A DNA stretch of 64,000 nt from Paenibacillus kyungheensis. GTDB taxonomy: Bacteria; Bacillota; Bacilli; Paenibacillales; Paenibacillaceae. Shown here in pieces: positions 46,457 through 55,861 of this stretch. Each line of letters opens with the position of its first letter. The stretch's first letter is position 1. Below the pieces are notes generated by a model that did no database searches, was not told the origin of the DNA, and worked only from the letters and a program-made list of their open reading frames with translations. The position numbers and the translations under genes were made by a program. The DNA lies in NCBI RefSeq assembly GCF_028606985.1, contig NZ_CP117416.1, positions 2,766,001 through 2,830,000 of the forward strand. The letters are read 5' to 3'.

Positions 46457-47863
46457 TTAACGATTTTTGCGGTTTGGATTCAGTAGACTATGATTACGTC
46501 CATATGCGAAGTAAATCAATAATCCAACAAACAACCAGATAAAGAATACGATCCAAGTCAATGGTGCAAGGCGAGTCATTAAGTATACACAACCTAGCGC
46601 ACTAATGATTGGAATCCAAGGAACCAATGGCACGCGGAATCCTTTTTTCAGATTAGGATGATTACGACGAAGCACAATAATCCCTAGACTTACTACAGCA
46701 AAAGCAAACAATGTACCGATATTGGTCAATTCAGCTAGATCCCCCAATGGGATAAAACCAGCGAAGATAGCGATAATGATACTTGCAATCCATGTTCCTT
46801 TAGCTGGCGTCTGCCCTTTGCCACTAATTTTCGAAAAGACTGGAGACAATAGTCCATCACGAGACATCGAGTACAATAGACGACTTTGTCCATACATCAT
46901 AACAAGCAATACCGTAGTGATCCCTGTAATCGCTCCGAGAGACACAATCCAAGCGAGACCATTCAAGTTCACAAATTCAAAAGCAAATGCGACAGGATCA
47001 CTAACATTCAACATTTGGTAAGGTACAATCCCTGTCAAAATTAACGAAACAATAATATACAATACAGTACAGATTGCTAACGAAGCAATAATACCGATCG
47101 GTAAGTCACGTTGTGGGCGCTTAACTTCCTCTGCCGCTGTAGATACGGCATCAAATCCGATATAAGCAAAAAATACTGTTGCTGCCCCTGTGGTTACGCC
47201 TGCCATACCGAAAGGCAAGAATGGGTGCCAGTTCTCAGGTTGTACATAAAATACACCTACACCAATAAAGATCAATACAACGATCAATTTGATAGCAACC
47301 ATAATTCCATTTGCACGCGCTGCTTCTTTCACTCCGCGTGTTAACAAGAATGCGATAATCAGTGTAATCGCCGAAGCAATCACATCAAAGTACGTCCCTT
47401 TTTCCGGACTAAACGCACTGGTCAGCGCATGTGGGAGTTCTAATCCAAATCCTGATAGTAGACTCTGGAAGTATCCAGACCATCCACTAGCTACCGCCGC
47501 ACTCGCGAAGCCGTATTCCAGAATCAAGTCCCATCCTAGAATCCAAGCAATCACTTCGCCGAAAGCTGTATAACTGTATGTATACGCACTTCCTGAAGCC
47601 GGTACAGTTGAAGCAAATTCAGAATAACATAATGCTGCAAACGCACAGATAATACCTGCTAATAGGAAAGATAGTACCAATCCAGGACCTGCATACTTAG
47701 CAGCAGCCACCCCTGTTAATACGAAAATCCCTGTTCCAATAATAGCCCCAACTCCGAGCGTCGTTAGATCAAGAGCACCTAATACTCTTTTAAGCCCTTT
47801 TTCTTCCGATTCTGCTATAGGTTTACGTCTGAATAAAGAAGTCTGTTCTTTATTACTATTCAT
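46457..47863 (-). CDS. APC-superfamily amino acid permease (YfnA/CAT-like)
   Basis: A 468-aa, twelve-TM transporter of the cationic amino acid transporter branch: GLKRVLGALDLTTLGVGAIIGTGIFVLTG (TM1 with the unwound GIFV stretch), then AGIICAFAALCYSEFASTVPASGSAYTY, FFAYIGFDAVSTAAEEVKRPQRDLP, and GQSRLLYSMSRDGLLSP. Such carriers take up amino acids with protons. ATG 47863 has GAAAGG ten bases upstream; a TTG two codons earlier is less well placed. It is monocistronic. Exact substrates cannot be read from sequence. Confidence 0.9.
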   Translation of the reverse strand: MNSNKEQTSLFRRKPIAESEEKGLKRVLGALDLTTLGVGAIIGTGIFVLTGVAAAKYAGPGLVLSFLLAGIICAFAALCYSEFASTVPASGSAYTYSYTAFGEVIAWILGWDLILEYGFASAAVASGWSGYFQSLLSGFGLELPHALTSAFSPEKGTYFDVIASAITLIIAFLLTRGVKEAARANGIMVAIKLIVVLIFIGVGVFYVQPENWHPFLPFGMAGVTTGAATVFFAYIGFDAVSTAAEEVKRPQRDLPIGIIASLAICTVLYIIVSLILTGIVPYQMLNVSDPVAFAFEFVNLNGLAWIVSLGAITGITTVLLVMMYGQSRLLYSMSRDGLLSPVFSKISGKGQTPAKGTWIASIIIAIFAGFIPLGDLAELTNIGTLFAFAVVSLGIIVLRRNHPNLKKGFRVPLVPWIPIISALGCVYLMTRLAPLTWIVFFIWLFVGLLIYFAYGRNHSLLNPNRKNR

Positions 47864-48144
47864 ACACAAAATCCTTTCACTGTGAGGTATTATGACATTT
47901 TTTTATAATATTAAAGGACACCTATAAAAAACTACATAATACTACACTGTGATGCGTTGAATTAATAAATTTATTTACGAATAATCAATAAATTATGAGA
48001 TAAAAGCTTTCATTGGCTCCAATTTGGTAAAAAGTTTATCCTTTTTTCATGATAAACTATGAAAAATGATCTATTGATCCATCTAACATACAAATAACAT
48101 CCTCATATATCAAAGTATTGAATAGTAAAGGAGTTATGCAATCT

Positions 48145-49122
48145 ATGATTACACGAGAACAATTGGAGCAATATCAGATTTGGATTTATATCGTTGTGTT
48201 AAGTATAGCTGCTATATTAGGATTAAGCGCTCCTACTCTAATGTCTGTATTAGATCATCAGATCTTAATTTCTATAGTAATTGCTATCTTAATGTTTGGT
48301 ATGTTTACCCAAATCCCTTTTTTACAGCTAAAGCAGTCTTTTGGTAATCGACGTTTTATAATGGCTTTGTTAGTCGCTAATTATATTGCTGTACCGATTG
48401 TCGTCTGGGGATTATCTCAGTTATTACCACAGCAAGCGCCTATATTATTAGGAGTATATCTAGTGCTCCTCACGCCATGTATTGATTATGTTATTGTTTT
48501 TACGCATCTAGGACGTGGAAATGAAAAAGCAATCTTACTAGCCACCCCTATTCTTTTTATAACTCAAATGATGTTATTACCATTGTATTTGTGGCTATTT
48601 ATGGGGAAGCAAGCAGCCGACATAGTGAATCCTGCTCCTTTTATTGAATCTTTTCTTATGATTATCGTATTGCCACTTATACTCGCGATTGGTATTCAAC
48701 TTTTAGTCAGAAAGGTAGCTTCACGTGGTCAATGGTTAGTAGAAGGATCAGCATGGATACCTGTTCCATTTATGGCGTTCACTCTATTTATAATAGTATC
48801 GTCTCAAATAAGTAAGTTATCGATGTATGGTCATATTATTATTTATGTGATTCCGATCTATATCGCTTTTCTATGTCTGATGCCCTGGATAACAAAATGG
48901 ATTGTGAGATGGTTTCAGTTAGATATTGCCTCCGGACGAGCTGTTATTTTTAGTGCAGGCACACGTAATTCTTTGGTTGTTCTTCCGCTTGCTTTATCTT
49001 TGCCGGATCAATGGAGCACTATAGTGGCTGCTATTATTGTGACCCAGACGATGGTGGAGCTGGTTGGTGAACTGATTTATATTCGTATCATTCCTCAATT
49101 GGTCTTGCGTGATAGAGCATAA
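48145..49122 (+). CDS. ACR3-like / bile-acid:sodium symporter-fold transporter
   Basis: A 325-aa, ten-TM protein of the BART superfamily closest to ACR3-type arsenic resistance carriers: the segment LTPCIDYVIVFTHLGRGNEKAILLATP carries the Cys that in ACR3 is essential for arsenite export, and FSAGTRNSLVVLPLALSLP matches the second conserved repeat. There is no arsR or arsC nearby, so an arsenic role is inferred from the family only. ATG 48145 is chosen because AAAGGAG is 11 bases upstream; an earlier ATG lies too close to it, and a TTG farther upstream. Confidence 0.75.
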   Translation: MITREQLEQYQIWIYIVVLSIAAILGLSAPTLMSVLDHQILISIVIAILMFGMFTQIPFLQLKQSFGNRRFIMALLVANYIAVPIVVWGLSQLLPQQAPILLGVYLVLLTPCIDYVIVFTHLGRGNEKAILLATPILFITQMMLLPLYLWLFMGKQAADIVNPAPFIESFLMIIVLPLILAIGIQLLVRKVASRGQWLVEGSAWIPVPFMAFTLFIIVSSQISKLSMYGHIIIYVIPIYIAFLCLMPWITKWIVRWFQLDIASGRAVIFSAGTRNSLVVLPLALSLPDQWSTIVAAIIVTQTMVELVGELIYIRIIPQLVLRDRA

Positions 49123-49202
49123 AGGGATTTGGCTATCTATACGATGAATGAGAATAGTTATAATGTATGATCTTATTAGGTTGAAATATATGTACAAAAA
49201 AT

Positions 49203-49245
49203 AAGGATAGATCGACAGTAACTGTAATCGATCTATCCTTATTTT
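49203..49245. terminator. Bidirectional terminator between ACR3-like and recombinase genes
   Basis: Perfect stem AAGGATAGATCGA / TCGATCTATCCTT with a 12-base loop and TTATTTTT on both strands. Confidence 0.9.
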
Positions 49246-50189
49246 TATTTTATTTCGAAAGGAAGCTGTACATCCAATTTGGAGATTGCTTCTTCTTTCT
49301 CTCGATTACTAACATGCGTATAAATAGTCGTCGTCTGGATCGAAGAGTGACCTAGCAATTCTTGCACAGTGCGTAAGTCGGTACCTTGACGTAACAACAT
49401 AGTGGCAAAGGAATGTCGTAATTTATGACTGGAATACGGAAGCCGTTGTTCAGGTTCGATATGACTTTGAAAACGATCAAATGTATCAGTAGCGATCTGC
49501 TGAATATTGCGAATCGATAATCGTGTCCCTTTTTGCGAAATAAATAGAGCCGTCTCTCCATCTCTCCATGGGGCTAATCGTTCTTCGATTGCTTGGTTGA
49601 GGATAGTAGCTACTGCATTTGGAACAGGTAACGTACGCCATTTACGTCCTTTTCCTAATACTTGCAAAGTTCCCCGTTCAGGATTGTAATCGTTAAGATT
49701 CAGACCATGCACTTCGCCTACCCGTAAGCCCATATAAGCCATAAACAAAAAGATGGTCAAATTCCGAGTCCGATATTTCCCTTCTACGGATTGCATAAAT
49801 TCAGTGATCTTGCTCTCATCCAAGTAAACCGGAGCTTTGTTATGTTCTGTTTTAGCTTTTTTGATCCCAAATGCAGGGTTATGTTCAGCCATTTCAAGTT
49901 CTATTAATGCTTTGAAAAAGCAACTGACTGCGGCATGCTTACGGTTTCTTGTAGAATCACTTACCCCACGTGTACGTGCACTACTGAGAAAAGAAAGTAC
50001 ATGTCTTTTTTTCATCTCATCCAGCGGTTTATTCCGAATAGCATGAGAATGGAGAAATTCGTACACATCGCTCAAATAAGACTTCTGTGTATAACGGGTG
50101 TAACCTGCATCTTTCATCCAATCGGTAAAAGCTTCAATCTCTTCATGATATATAAAATCCTCTTCTTCAGAGTCATAATAATTAGCCAT
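49245..50189 (-). CDS. Tyrosine recombinase, XerC/XerD-like
   Basis: A 314-aa site-specific recombinase. The N-terminal SAM-like core-binding domain (about 10-100) precedes the catalytic domain with all active residues: Arg in [10 protein letters not shown], Lys in [23 protein letters not shown] (His-x2-Arg), [10 protein letters not shown] (His) and the nucleophile Tyr in TTTIYTHVS. Size and motifs are those of Xer-type enzymes, not phage integrases with AP2 arms. The upstream open frame begins with TTG 17 codons earlier; ATG 50189 has a distant AAAGGA. It lies 1.35 kb from a dif-like site (51541), so a role there is possible but unproven. Confidence 0.88.
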   Translation of the reverse strand: MANYYDSEEEDFIYHEEIEAFTDWMKDAGYTRYTQKSYLSDVYEFLHSHAIRNKPLDEMKKRHVLSFLSSARTRGVSDSTRNRKHAAVSCFFKALIELEMAEHNPAFGIKKAKTEHNKAPVYLDESKITEFMQSVEGKYRTRNLTIFLFMAYMGLRVGEVHGLNLNDYNPERGTLQVLGKGRKWRTLPVPNAVATILNQAIEERLAPWRDGETALFISQKGTRLSIRNIQQIATDTFDRFQSHIEPEQRLPYSSHKLRHSFATMLLRQGTDLRTVQELLGHSSIQTTTIYTHVSNREKEEAISKLDVQLPFEIK

Positions 50190-50438
50190 CAGACCAAAGT
50201 CATCCTTTCCTATACAAGCTTGCTTTCTTCTATTATACAACAGCCTAATAACGGTGTTGCTATTTCTCTATCGGAAATAAAAATACAGAAAAGTGCAGAT
50301 AATAGCGTTTGAACGTTTCAAAACGGGTAAAATAGAGTATAACTTATATAGAAACAAACAGCGTAAAATTTTATTTTGCAAAATTAATTCAGATACGATT
50401 TTAAACAAAATACTTATTTATAAAAAGGAGATTCTACG

Positions 50439-51392
50439 ATGACCGAATTCAAAAAAGTTTATCTTGAACCTGCTGCTCAAAAATTTGCAGATGACAATTC
50501 TAAGCCTCCATTTCTACCTGACTTGGGTCCAGAAAAAGGTCGCGAAACTGTAGATGAAGTGCAATCTGGTGAAGTGTACAAACCAGAAGTAGATATTGAA
50601 GAACTGTCTATTGCAGGCGGCCCATCTGGAGAAGTATCGGTTCGTATTTTACGTCCTAAAAATGCTCCTGAAACGTTGCCTGTCTTAGTCTATATTCATG
50701 GTGCAGGTTGGGTATTCGGTAATTCTCATACTCATGATCGTCTAAGTCGTGAACTGGCAACAGGTGCTGAATTAGCTGTTGTATTCGTTAATTATAGCCT
50801 TTCTCCTGAGCATAAATACCCTACAGCGATTGAAGAAATCTATGCTGTTGTGGAATGGATTGCTAAAGAAGGTTCGACTAAAGGTCTGGATGCGTCCAAA
50901 CTATATGTAGGTGGCGATAGTGTTGGTGGTAACATGACTGCGGCGATTACATTAATGTCTAAAGAGCGCAGCGGCCCTACTATCCAAAAACAATTGTTAT
51001 TCTATCCGGTAACAGATGCTTCTTTTGACACTGAATCGTATCAGCAATTTGCAGAAGGTTACTTCTTGCAACGCGATGGTATGAAATGGTTCTGGGATCA
51101 ATACACTACAGATCCTAACGAACGTGCTCAAATTACAGCCTCCCCTCTTCGTGCAACAACAGAACAATTGAGTGGTCTACCAGAAGCATTGGTAATCACA
51201 GGTGAAGCTGATGTACTGCGTGATGAAGGCGAAGCTTATGCTAATAAATTGCGTGAAGCTGGCGTACCTGTTACAGCTGTTCGTTTCCAGGGAATTATCC
51301 ATGACTTTGTTATGCTGAATGTATTAGCAGATACTAATGCTAAAAAAGGTGCTATCAAATTAGCAACTACATTCTTGCGCGAAGGACTCTAA
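50439..51392 (+). CDS. Alpha/beta hydrolase esterase, HSL family
   Basis: A 317-aa carboxylesterase of the hormone-sensitive-lipase group (abhydrolase_3). The oxyanion motif is HGAGWVFGNSHTHDR (an HGGGW variant); the nucleophile elbow is GDSVGGN (Ser). Acid and base are probably Asp in ITGEADVLRDEG and His in FQGIIHDFVML. It hydrolyses short acyl esters; no signal peptide, so cytosolic. ATG 50439 follows AAAAGGAG. It is monocistronic, ending in a perfect hairpin. Confidence 0.92.
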   Translation: MTEFKKVYLEPAAQKFADDNSKPPFLPDLGPEKGRETVDEVQSGEVYKPEVDIEELSIAGGPSGEVSVRILRPKNAPETLPVLVYIHGAGWVFGNSHTHDRLSRELATGAELAVVFVNYSLSPEHKYPTAIEEIYAVVEWIAKEGSTKGLDASKLYVGGDSVGGNMTAAITLMSKERSGPTIQKQLLFYPVTDASFDTESYQQFAEGYFLQRDGMKWFWDQYTTDPNERAQITASPLRATTEQLSGLPEALVITGEADVLRDEGEAYANKLREAGVPVTAVRFQGIIHDFVMLNVLADTNAKKGAIKLATTFLREGL

Positions 51393-51417
51393 GACTATTC
51401 TTTTCGAAAAATATAAA

Positions 51418-51457
51418 TAAAGAGAGACTTTCTTTTAAAAGAAAGTCTCTCTTTTCT
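51418..51457 (+). terminator. Terminator of the esterase gene
   Basis: Perfect stem AAAGAGAGACTTTC / GAAAGTCTCTCTTT around TTTTAAAA, then TCTTT. Confidence 0.9.
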
Positions 51458-51540
51458 TTGTAGAATGTGATGCAAATACATATGCTTAATATAGATAGAC
51501 ATTTAATGTTTAACATTGATAGTTTTAGATTATTTTCTAT

Positions 51541-51568
51541 AGTTTACATAACAATTATTATGTTAATT
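51541..51568 (-). repeat. dif-like site 1 (Xer-type, minus orientation)
   Basis: Read on the minus strand: left arm AATTAACATAA, 6-bp centre TAATTG, right arm TTATGTAAACT. The right arm equals the XerD-side arm of Bacillus dif as I know it. It matches site 2 (57689-57716) at 26 of 28 positions, in the opposite orientation; the two differences are adjacent and in the centre. It lies between the 3' ends of two convergent genes, not in a promoter. Confidence 0.7.
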
Positions 51569-51618
51569 AAATATAGAAATATGAATCATACTGATCCAAT
51601 CTGATACGATCATTCAAT

Positions 51619-53205
51619 TTACAAAGTGTTCATCATTTTTTTCATTTGACCTGCTGCTTTGGCTTTAATTCGTACAAACTCTGAAGTTACATACGCCATA
51701 GGTAATTCTTCCAAATCAATTAATTCCACAGTATCTGGATCAGCTCCTGCTATAATCGCTTTTTGAATAGCTTCTTGCTTGGCTTCTTCTAGCACATCTT
51801 GACGATGACGTCCTGCCATAGAAAACATTTTATCAATATCACCACTGACTTGCGCTATTGCCGCTCCAAGCGCATTGGCACAACCGGAATGTTCAGGACG
51901 AATCACTTCAGAAGCTCCATCCATTTCTCCAGGGATCAGAATAGCTCCACCACCCACTAGAACAACAGGCATATCATGCGCACTTGTTTTGATCTGGTCA
52001 ACCGCGATCTGAATTTTATTATTAATGCTATCTATCGCTTGTTGCCATACTTGCTCAGGGATCTGGGCTAACCGAGTACGATCACAATCAGGATGGTCTA
52101 TCTTTGCCTTTCCTGAAGCTAACAAACAATCTGTTGCAGTTAACGTATCCCCACCAAAAGCGATACTTTCACGTACAATATGATAACCCACACTATCTGG
52201 TCCTACAGTAATACCATTTTCAGTCTGACGAACAATACTTCCTCCTCCAATACCAATTGAAATAATATCAGGCATTCGAAAGTTCGTTCGTACTCCACCT
52301 ATAGATACCGCTACACTTGATTCGCGCGGGAATCCATTAACTAATATACCGATGTCTGTGGTTGTACCTCCAATATCACAAATAATACACTCTTTTAATC
52401 CACTTAATTCTGCTGCTCCGCGAATACTATTGGTTGGGCCGGAACCAATCGTTAAAATAGGATACTTTTTAGCATATTCTAACGTCATCAATGTACCGTC
52501 ATTTTGAGCAAAAAAGATTTGTGCTTCTATCCCATAACGTTTTAACGCCATTTCTAAACCATTGGATACCGCAGAAGCCACTTGTACTAATGCCGCATTC
52601 AATGCAGCTGAATTTTCACGCTCTAACAATCCTAGACTACCGATCTCGGAAGATAAAGTAACTGGAAAATTAGCACCTAATATTTCATAAGCCCATTCTG
52701 CAAATTGCTTTTCAAATCCAGACAATACGGGTGAAAAGATCGAAGTCACCGCAATTGACTCAATCCCTTTGGCTTCAATATCATACAGTACTTGCTCACA
52801 CTCAGCACGATCCAATGTGGTCTGAGCCAACGGACGACCATTAGACTCACAACCACCATGAATATAATAGTACGTATCTCCAGCGGCATCTCGTAACGAT
52901 TGATCCCATGTGAACATCGGTTCGACAGATGTCCCAGCAGGCAAGCAAATACGTACACAAGCGATTTTGGCTAAACGATTGCGTTCGATAATCGCATTGG
53001 TTGCATGAGTCGTCCCTAGCATAACAGAAGATATTCGACTAGCTGGAATATCAGCTTCTTGTAATATACGTTCTAACGCTTCATAGATTCCTGATTCTAC
53101 ATCTGAACTGGTAGGTGCTTTTACTTTTGCAATTACTTGATGATGTTCATCCAAAATAACAGCATCTGTATTGGTACCCCCAACATCAATCCCAATTTTA
53201 TACAT
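51619..53205 (-). CDS. Hydantoinase/oxoprolinase N-type ATPase subunit (HyuA family)
   Basis: A 528-aa protein of the hydantoinase A/oxoprolinase family, which couples ATP hydrolysis to opening of lactam or hydantoin rings. It has an actin-like ATPase fold: IGIDVGGTNTDAVIL, GTTHATNAIIERN, then CDIGGTTTDIGILVNG and IGIGGGSIVRQ. The upstream frame is open for 20 more codons, but ATG 53205 follows GAGG and overlaps the DUF917 gene's end by eight bases, indicating coupling. No separate HyuB gene follows. With the DUF917 protein and the permease it forms a catabolic unit for a hydantoin-like or related cyclic ureide compound (inference). Confidence 0.88.
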   Translation of the reverse strand: MYKIGIDVGGTNTDAVILDEHHQVIAKVKAPTSSDVESGIYEALERILQEADIPASRISSVMLGTTHATNAIIERNRLAKIACVRICLPAGTSVEPMFTWDQSLRDAAGDTYYYIHGGCESNGRPLAQTTLDRAECEQVLYDIEAKGIESIAVTSIFSPVLSGFEKQFAEWAYEILGANFPVTLSSEIGSLGLLERENSAALNAALVQVASAVSNGLEMALKRYGIEAQIFFAQNDGTLMTLEYAKKYPILTIGSGPTNSIRGAAELSGLKECIICDIGGTTTDIGILVNGFPRESSVAVSIGGVRTNFRMPDIISIGIGGGSIVRQTENGITVGPDSVGYHIVRESIAFGGDTLTATDCLLASGKAKIDHPDCDRTRLAQIPEQVWQQAIDSINNKIQIAVDQIKTSAHDMPVVLVGGGAILIPGEMDGASEVIRPEHSGCANALGAAIAQVSGDIDKMFSMAGRHRQDVLEEAKQEAIQKAIIAGADPDTVELIDLEELPMAYVTSEFVRIKAKAAGQMKKMMNTL

Positions 53206-54316
53206 GTTGTGTACCTCGTCTCTGTTGAATGATCTCAACGGGTTCATAATCGGTATCATAACCAAAGTAACGGGGACCCCATACTTCTAATGCTTCAGGA
53301 GTACGCATAATATCCGGTGTCGGGATGGCTAGACAGATCACCCGAAAGCCATATTTAATACTTTCAGTGGTGATAGGCATTCCTGTTTCTTGATCTAGGA
53401 ACGTAATTAAGTCAGGTACCATTGCTATAGCTTGACCATCTACTGTTGCAAATAAATTTTCATTTTGAAAATCTACTTTTAACTCTTTTTCTTCATATTC
53501 TCCCAAACCCGCAACTAATGCTTTCCCCCGTACAAATCCATCCGTAGATTGACGTTCAATATCTGTCACTTTACCGCGAAATACAACGATTGCTTCTCCA
53601 TAGATCGAGTTACGTGTTACTTCTTGAATCGCTTCTATAGGATTACGTTTGGTTTTTTGAGCATGACGAATAGATTGACCAAGTGCCATACATAAAGTCA
53701 TCGTGCCATGAATAGCTGTTCTTTTGACATCTGCTCCTGTCATCATATATTCAGCTACATGGGCTGCACCACCCATACGTACAGCAATACCACGCGAAAT
53801 ATGTTCTAACATATAATTATCTAACGTCTCTAACAGTACCCGATCACCACGTTCATTGTGTAATACCATCGGAGTACCACTAATACCATAGATATGGAAT
53901 GTTTCCATTTGCAATTCAGGAAAAGCACGTCCCATACCATCTCCATCCACTAAAGGAATGCCTGCTTTGGATGCCACTACAAATGGAACTGTTGAATTTA
54001 ATCCTCCACACTCAATAGGCATTGTTGCATAAGCGCTAATCCCTGTTTGTTTTTCTAACATACGCATTGACTTGAGCGCTTCGTCTCCATTCGGAATCTT
54101 TTCCATCATGATTGTTGGAGCGCCCATCATAGCGGTTGGAATCACCCATGCTGCATCAGGAACCTCTGTAACATCTATCATCTGAATCGGGCCATTGTCA
54201 CGAATACATTTCTGAACCATTAACTTGCCCAGATAAGGATCGCCACCACCACCAGTTCCCAGTAACGCTGCTCCAATAGCCAAATCTTCTATATCTTCTT
54301 CATCTATCCATCTCAT
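53198..54316 (-). CDS. DUF917 domain protein
   Basis: A 372-aa DUF917 protein. It shows the family's N-terminal AIGAALLGTGGGGDPYLGKL and further VDGDGMGRAFPELQMETFHIYGI. DUF917 proteins are regularly encoded beside hydantoinase/oxoprolinase genes; some members have been called S-methyl-thiohydantoin desulfurase. It is the middle gene of the catabolic operon: 33 bp after the permease gene and overlapping the HyuA gene. ATG 54316 follows AAGGAGG. Activity is unproven here. Confidence 0.9.
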   Translation of the reverse strand: MRWIDEEDIEDLAIGAALLGTGGGGDPYLGKLMVQKCIRDNGPIQMIDVTEVPDAAWVIPTAMMGAPTIMMEKIPNGDEALKSMRMLEKQTGISAYATMPIECGGLNSTVPFVVASKAGIPLVDGDGMGRAFPELQMETFHIYGISGTPMVLHNERGDRVLLETLDNYMLEHISRGIAVRMGGAAHVAEYMMTGADVKRTAIHGTMTLCMALGQSIRHAQKTKRNPIEAIQEVTRNSIYGEAIVVFRGKVTDIERQSTDGFVRGKALVAGLGEYEEKELKVDFQNENLFATVDGQAIAMVPDLITFLDQETGMPITTESIKYGFRVICLAIPTPDIMRTPEALEVWGPRYFGYDTDYEPVEIIQQRRGTQHV

Positions 54317-54349
54317 ATGCAGTAAAACCTCCTTAGATGTATATACGGA

Positions 54350-55657
54350 TTACTCGCTTTTGCTAAAAGTGATTACCTTTTGGGGAACCTTAACTTTCAT
54401 TCCTATATAATAAAATAGAGAGCTCACTATAATAGAAGTCAATGCTTGTACACCCCAGGTAATCAATAGACCTGAGGCAAATCCAATGATCCATGCAAAA
54501 ATAGCTATCCAATTAATCTTTTCGCAATATTCTGGCAATGTACCTTTTGCACGACTAGCATCCAATTCACTGCGATAACGTTTGAGTATAAAATAATCAA
54601 TCGCCATAATCCCTGCAATCGGTGGAATAGCCACGCCTAAAATAGTCAGAAATGTAATAAATTTATCCAAGATACCCATAATTGAAAGAACGGTACCTAT
54701 CACCCCTAAGATCAATGTAAGTACACCGCGATTCATTTGTACTTTGAAAATAGTACTTAAAAAATTGGTGATTCCGAGTGATGAAGAGTATAAATTAATA
54801 TCATTAATTTTGATTGTAGCAAAAGCAACAATCGCTCCACCCATCAGACCAGTTAATTGCATAACAATTGCCATCACATCTGAACTTCCGATAGCATGTG
54901 CCATTAATACGGCAATCAGATTGACTCCTAGTTCGCCCAAAAATGTACCTATCACCGTAATCCAGATTACATCTTTAGTGGATTTAGCAAATCTAGTCAT
55001 ATCAGGTGTGGTTACACATCCAACAATAAATCCACCTGCTACCATCGTGGTCGCTGCTCCAATTGTTAATAAAGGGCCGGGAGGCTCCATCGTTGCTAAT
55101 GTAGCTAATGAATGATTTTTGAGTACTTGATATACTCCGATCCCCATAACAATTAGAAAAAGAGGAACTGTAATTTTGGCAGTCCATGTAATCCATTTGA
55201 ACCCGAAATATACGAGTAAAGTAGTCGCTAATCCTGTAATAATAGAAGCTATTACAAAACCAAGCTTACCTCCGGTAACGGCGTCTATTCCTTCTGCAAA
55301 AACAGAATTCTGTACACCAAACCAACCTGTTAAAGAGATAGCAAATACTAATCCAATAATGCTTGATCCATAACGTCCAAACCCTGACCATCGTGCCAAT
55401 AAGCTTGTCGACATACCCTCTTTTGCACCCGCAATTCCGAGAACACAAGCAACCACTTGCAAAATAATGCTACCGAACATCGTTGCTAAAAAAGCATCCC
55501 ATAACGTCATTCCATAACCTAATGCCGCTCCAAGCAGAAATTGTGAGATACATGTGAGTGCTCCGATCCGAACCAACAAAATGCTAAACATAGATTGGCG
55601 TTGATCCTGGGGCACACGGGATAATGAGTAATCATCTATTGCTTCACTTTGACTCAT
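54350..55657 (-). CDS. NCS1-family permease (cytosine permease/CodB-like)
   Basis: A 435-aa, twelve-TM transporter of the nucleobase:cation symporter-1 family: YSLSRVPQDQRQSMFSILLVRIG at the N-terminus, GSIILQVVACVLGIAGAKEGMSTSLLARWSGFGRYGS, the substrate-pocket TM with GWFGVQNSVFAEG, and VGCVTTPDMTRFAKSTKD. It would import cytosine, hydantoin, allantoin or a related ring compound; position before DUF917 and HyuA genes favours a hydantoin-like one. AAAGGGGG lies at the right distance from ATG 55657 (a 19-codon open extension is ignored). A terminator separates it from pucR upstream. Confidence 0.9.
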   Translation of the reverse strand: MSQSEAIDDYSLSRVPQDQRQSMFSILLVRIGALTCISQFLLGAALGYGMTLWDAFLATMFGSIILQVVACVLGIAGAKEGMSTSLLARWSGFGRYGSSIIGLVFAISLTGWFGVQNSVFAEGIDAVTGGKLGFVIASIITGLATTLLVYFGFKWITWTAKITVPLFLIVMGIGVYQVLKNHSLATLATMEPPGPLLTIGAATTMVAGGFIVGCVTTPDMTRFAKSTKDVIWITVIGTFLGELGVNLIAVLMAHAIGSSDVMAIVMQLTGLMGGAIVAFATIKINDINLYSSSLGITNFLSTIFKVQMNRGVLTLILGVIGTVLSIMGILDKFITFLTILGVAIPPIAGIMAIDYFILKRYRSELDASRAKGTLPEYCEKINWIAIFAWIIGFASGLLITWGVQALTSIIVSSLFYYIGMKVKVPQKVITFSKSE

Positions 55658-55791
55658 ATTGAAACCCCCTTTATCCGGTAACTTCCGGGTATTCTCATAT
55701 CTTAATGTATTCATTCTCTATTGCGAATAATGAGGTTCACCAAAATAATGCTTATTTTATTGTTCAACTGACCAATTTGACACATTAATGA

Positions 55792-55825
55792 CAAAAAAAC
55801 TACCACAATAGCGGTAGTTTTTATA
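55792..55825 (-). terminator. Terminator between the PucR-type regulator and the catabolic operon
   Basis: Stem AAAACTACC / GGTAGTTTT with an 8-base loop, then TTT on the minus strand, 36 bp after the regulator's stop. Confidence 0.8.
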
Positions 55826-55861
55826 ATTTATTTCTTTTATTTATAGTTAAATCATCTGTTG

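Noticed and set aside
47970..48005. TTTACGAAT...AAATTATGAGATAAA resembling a Xer site
   Set aside because: Arms match poorly and the spacing is not 6 bp.
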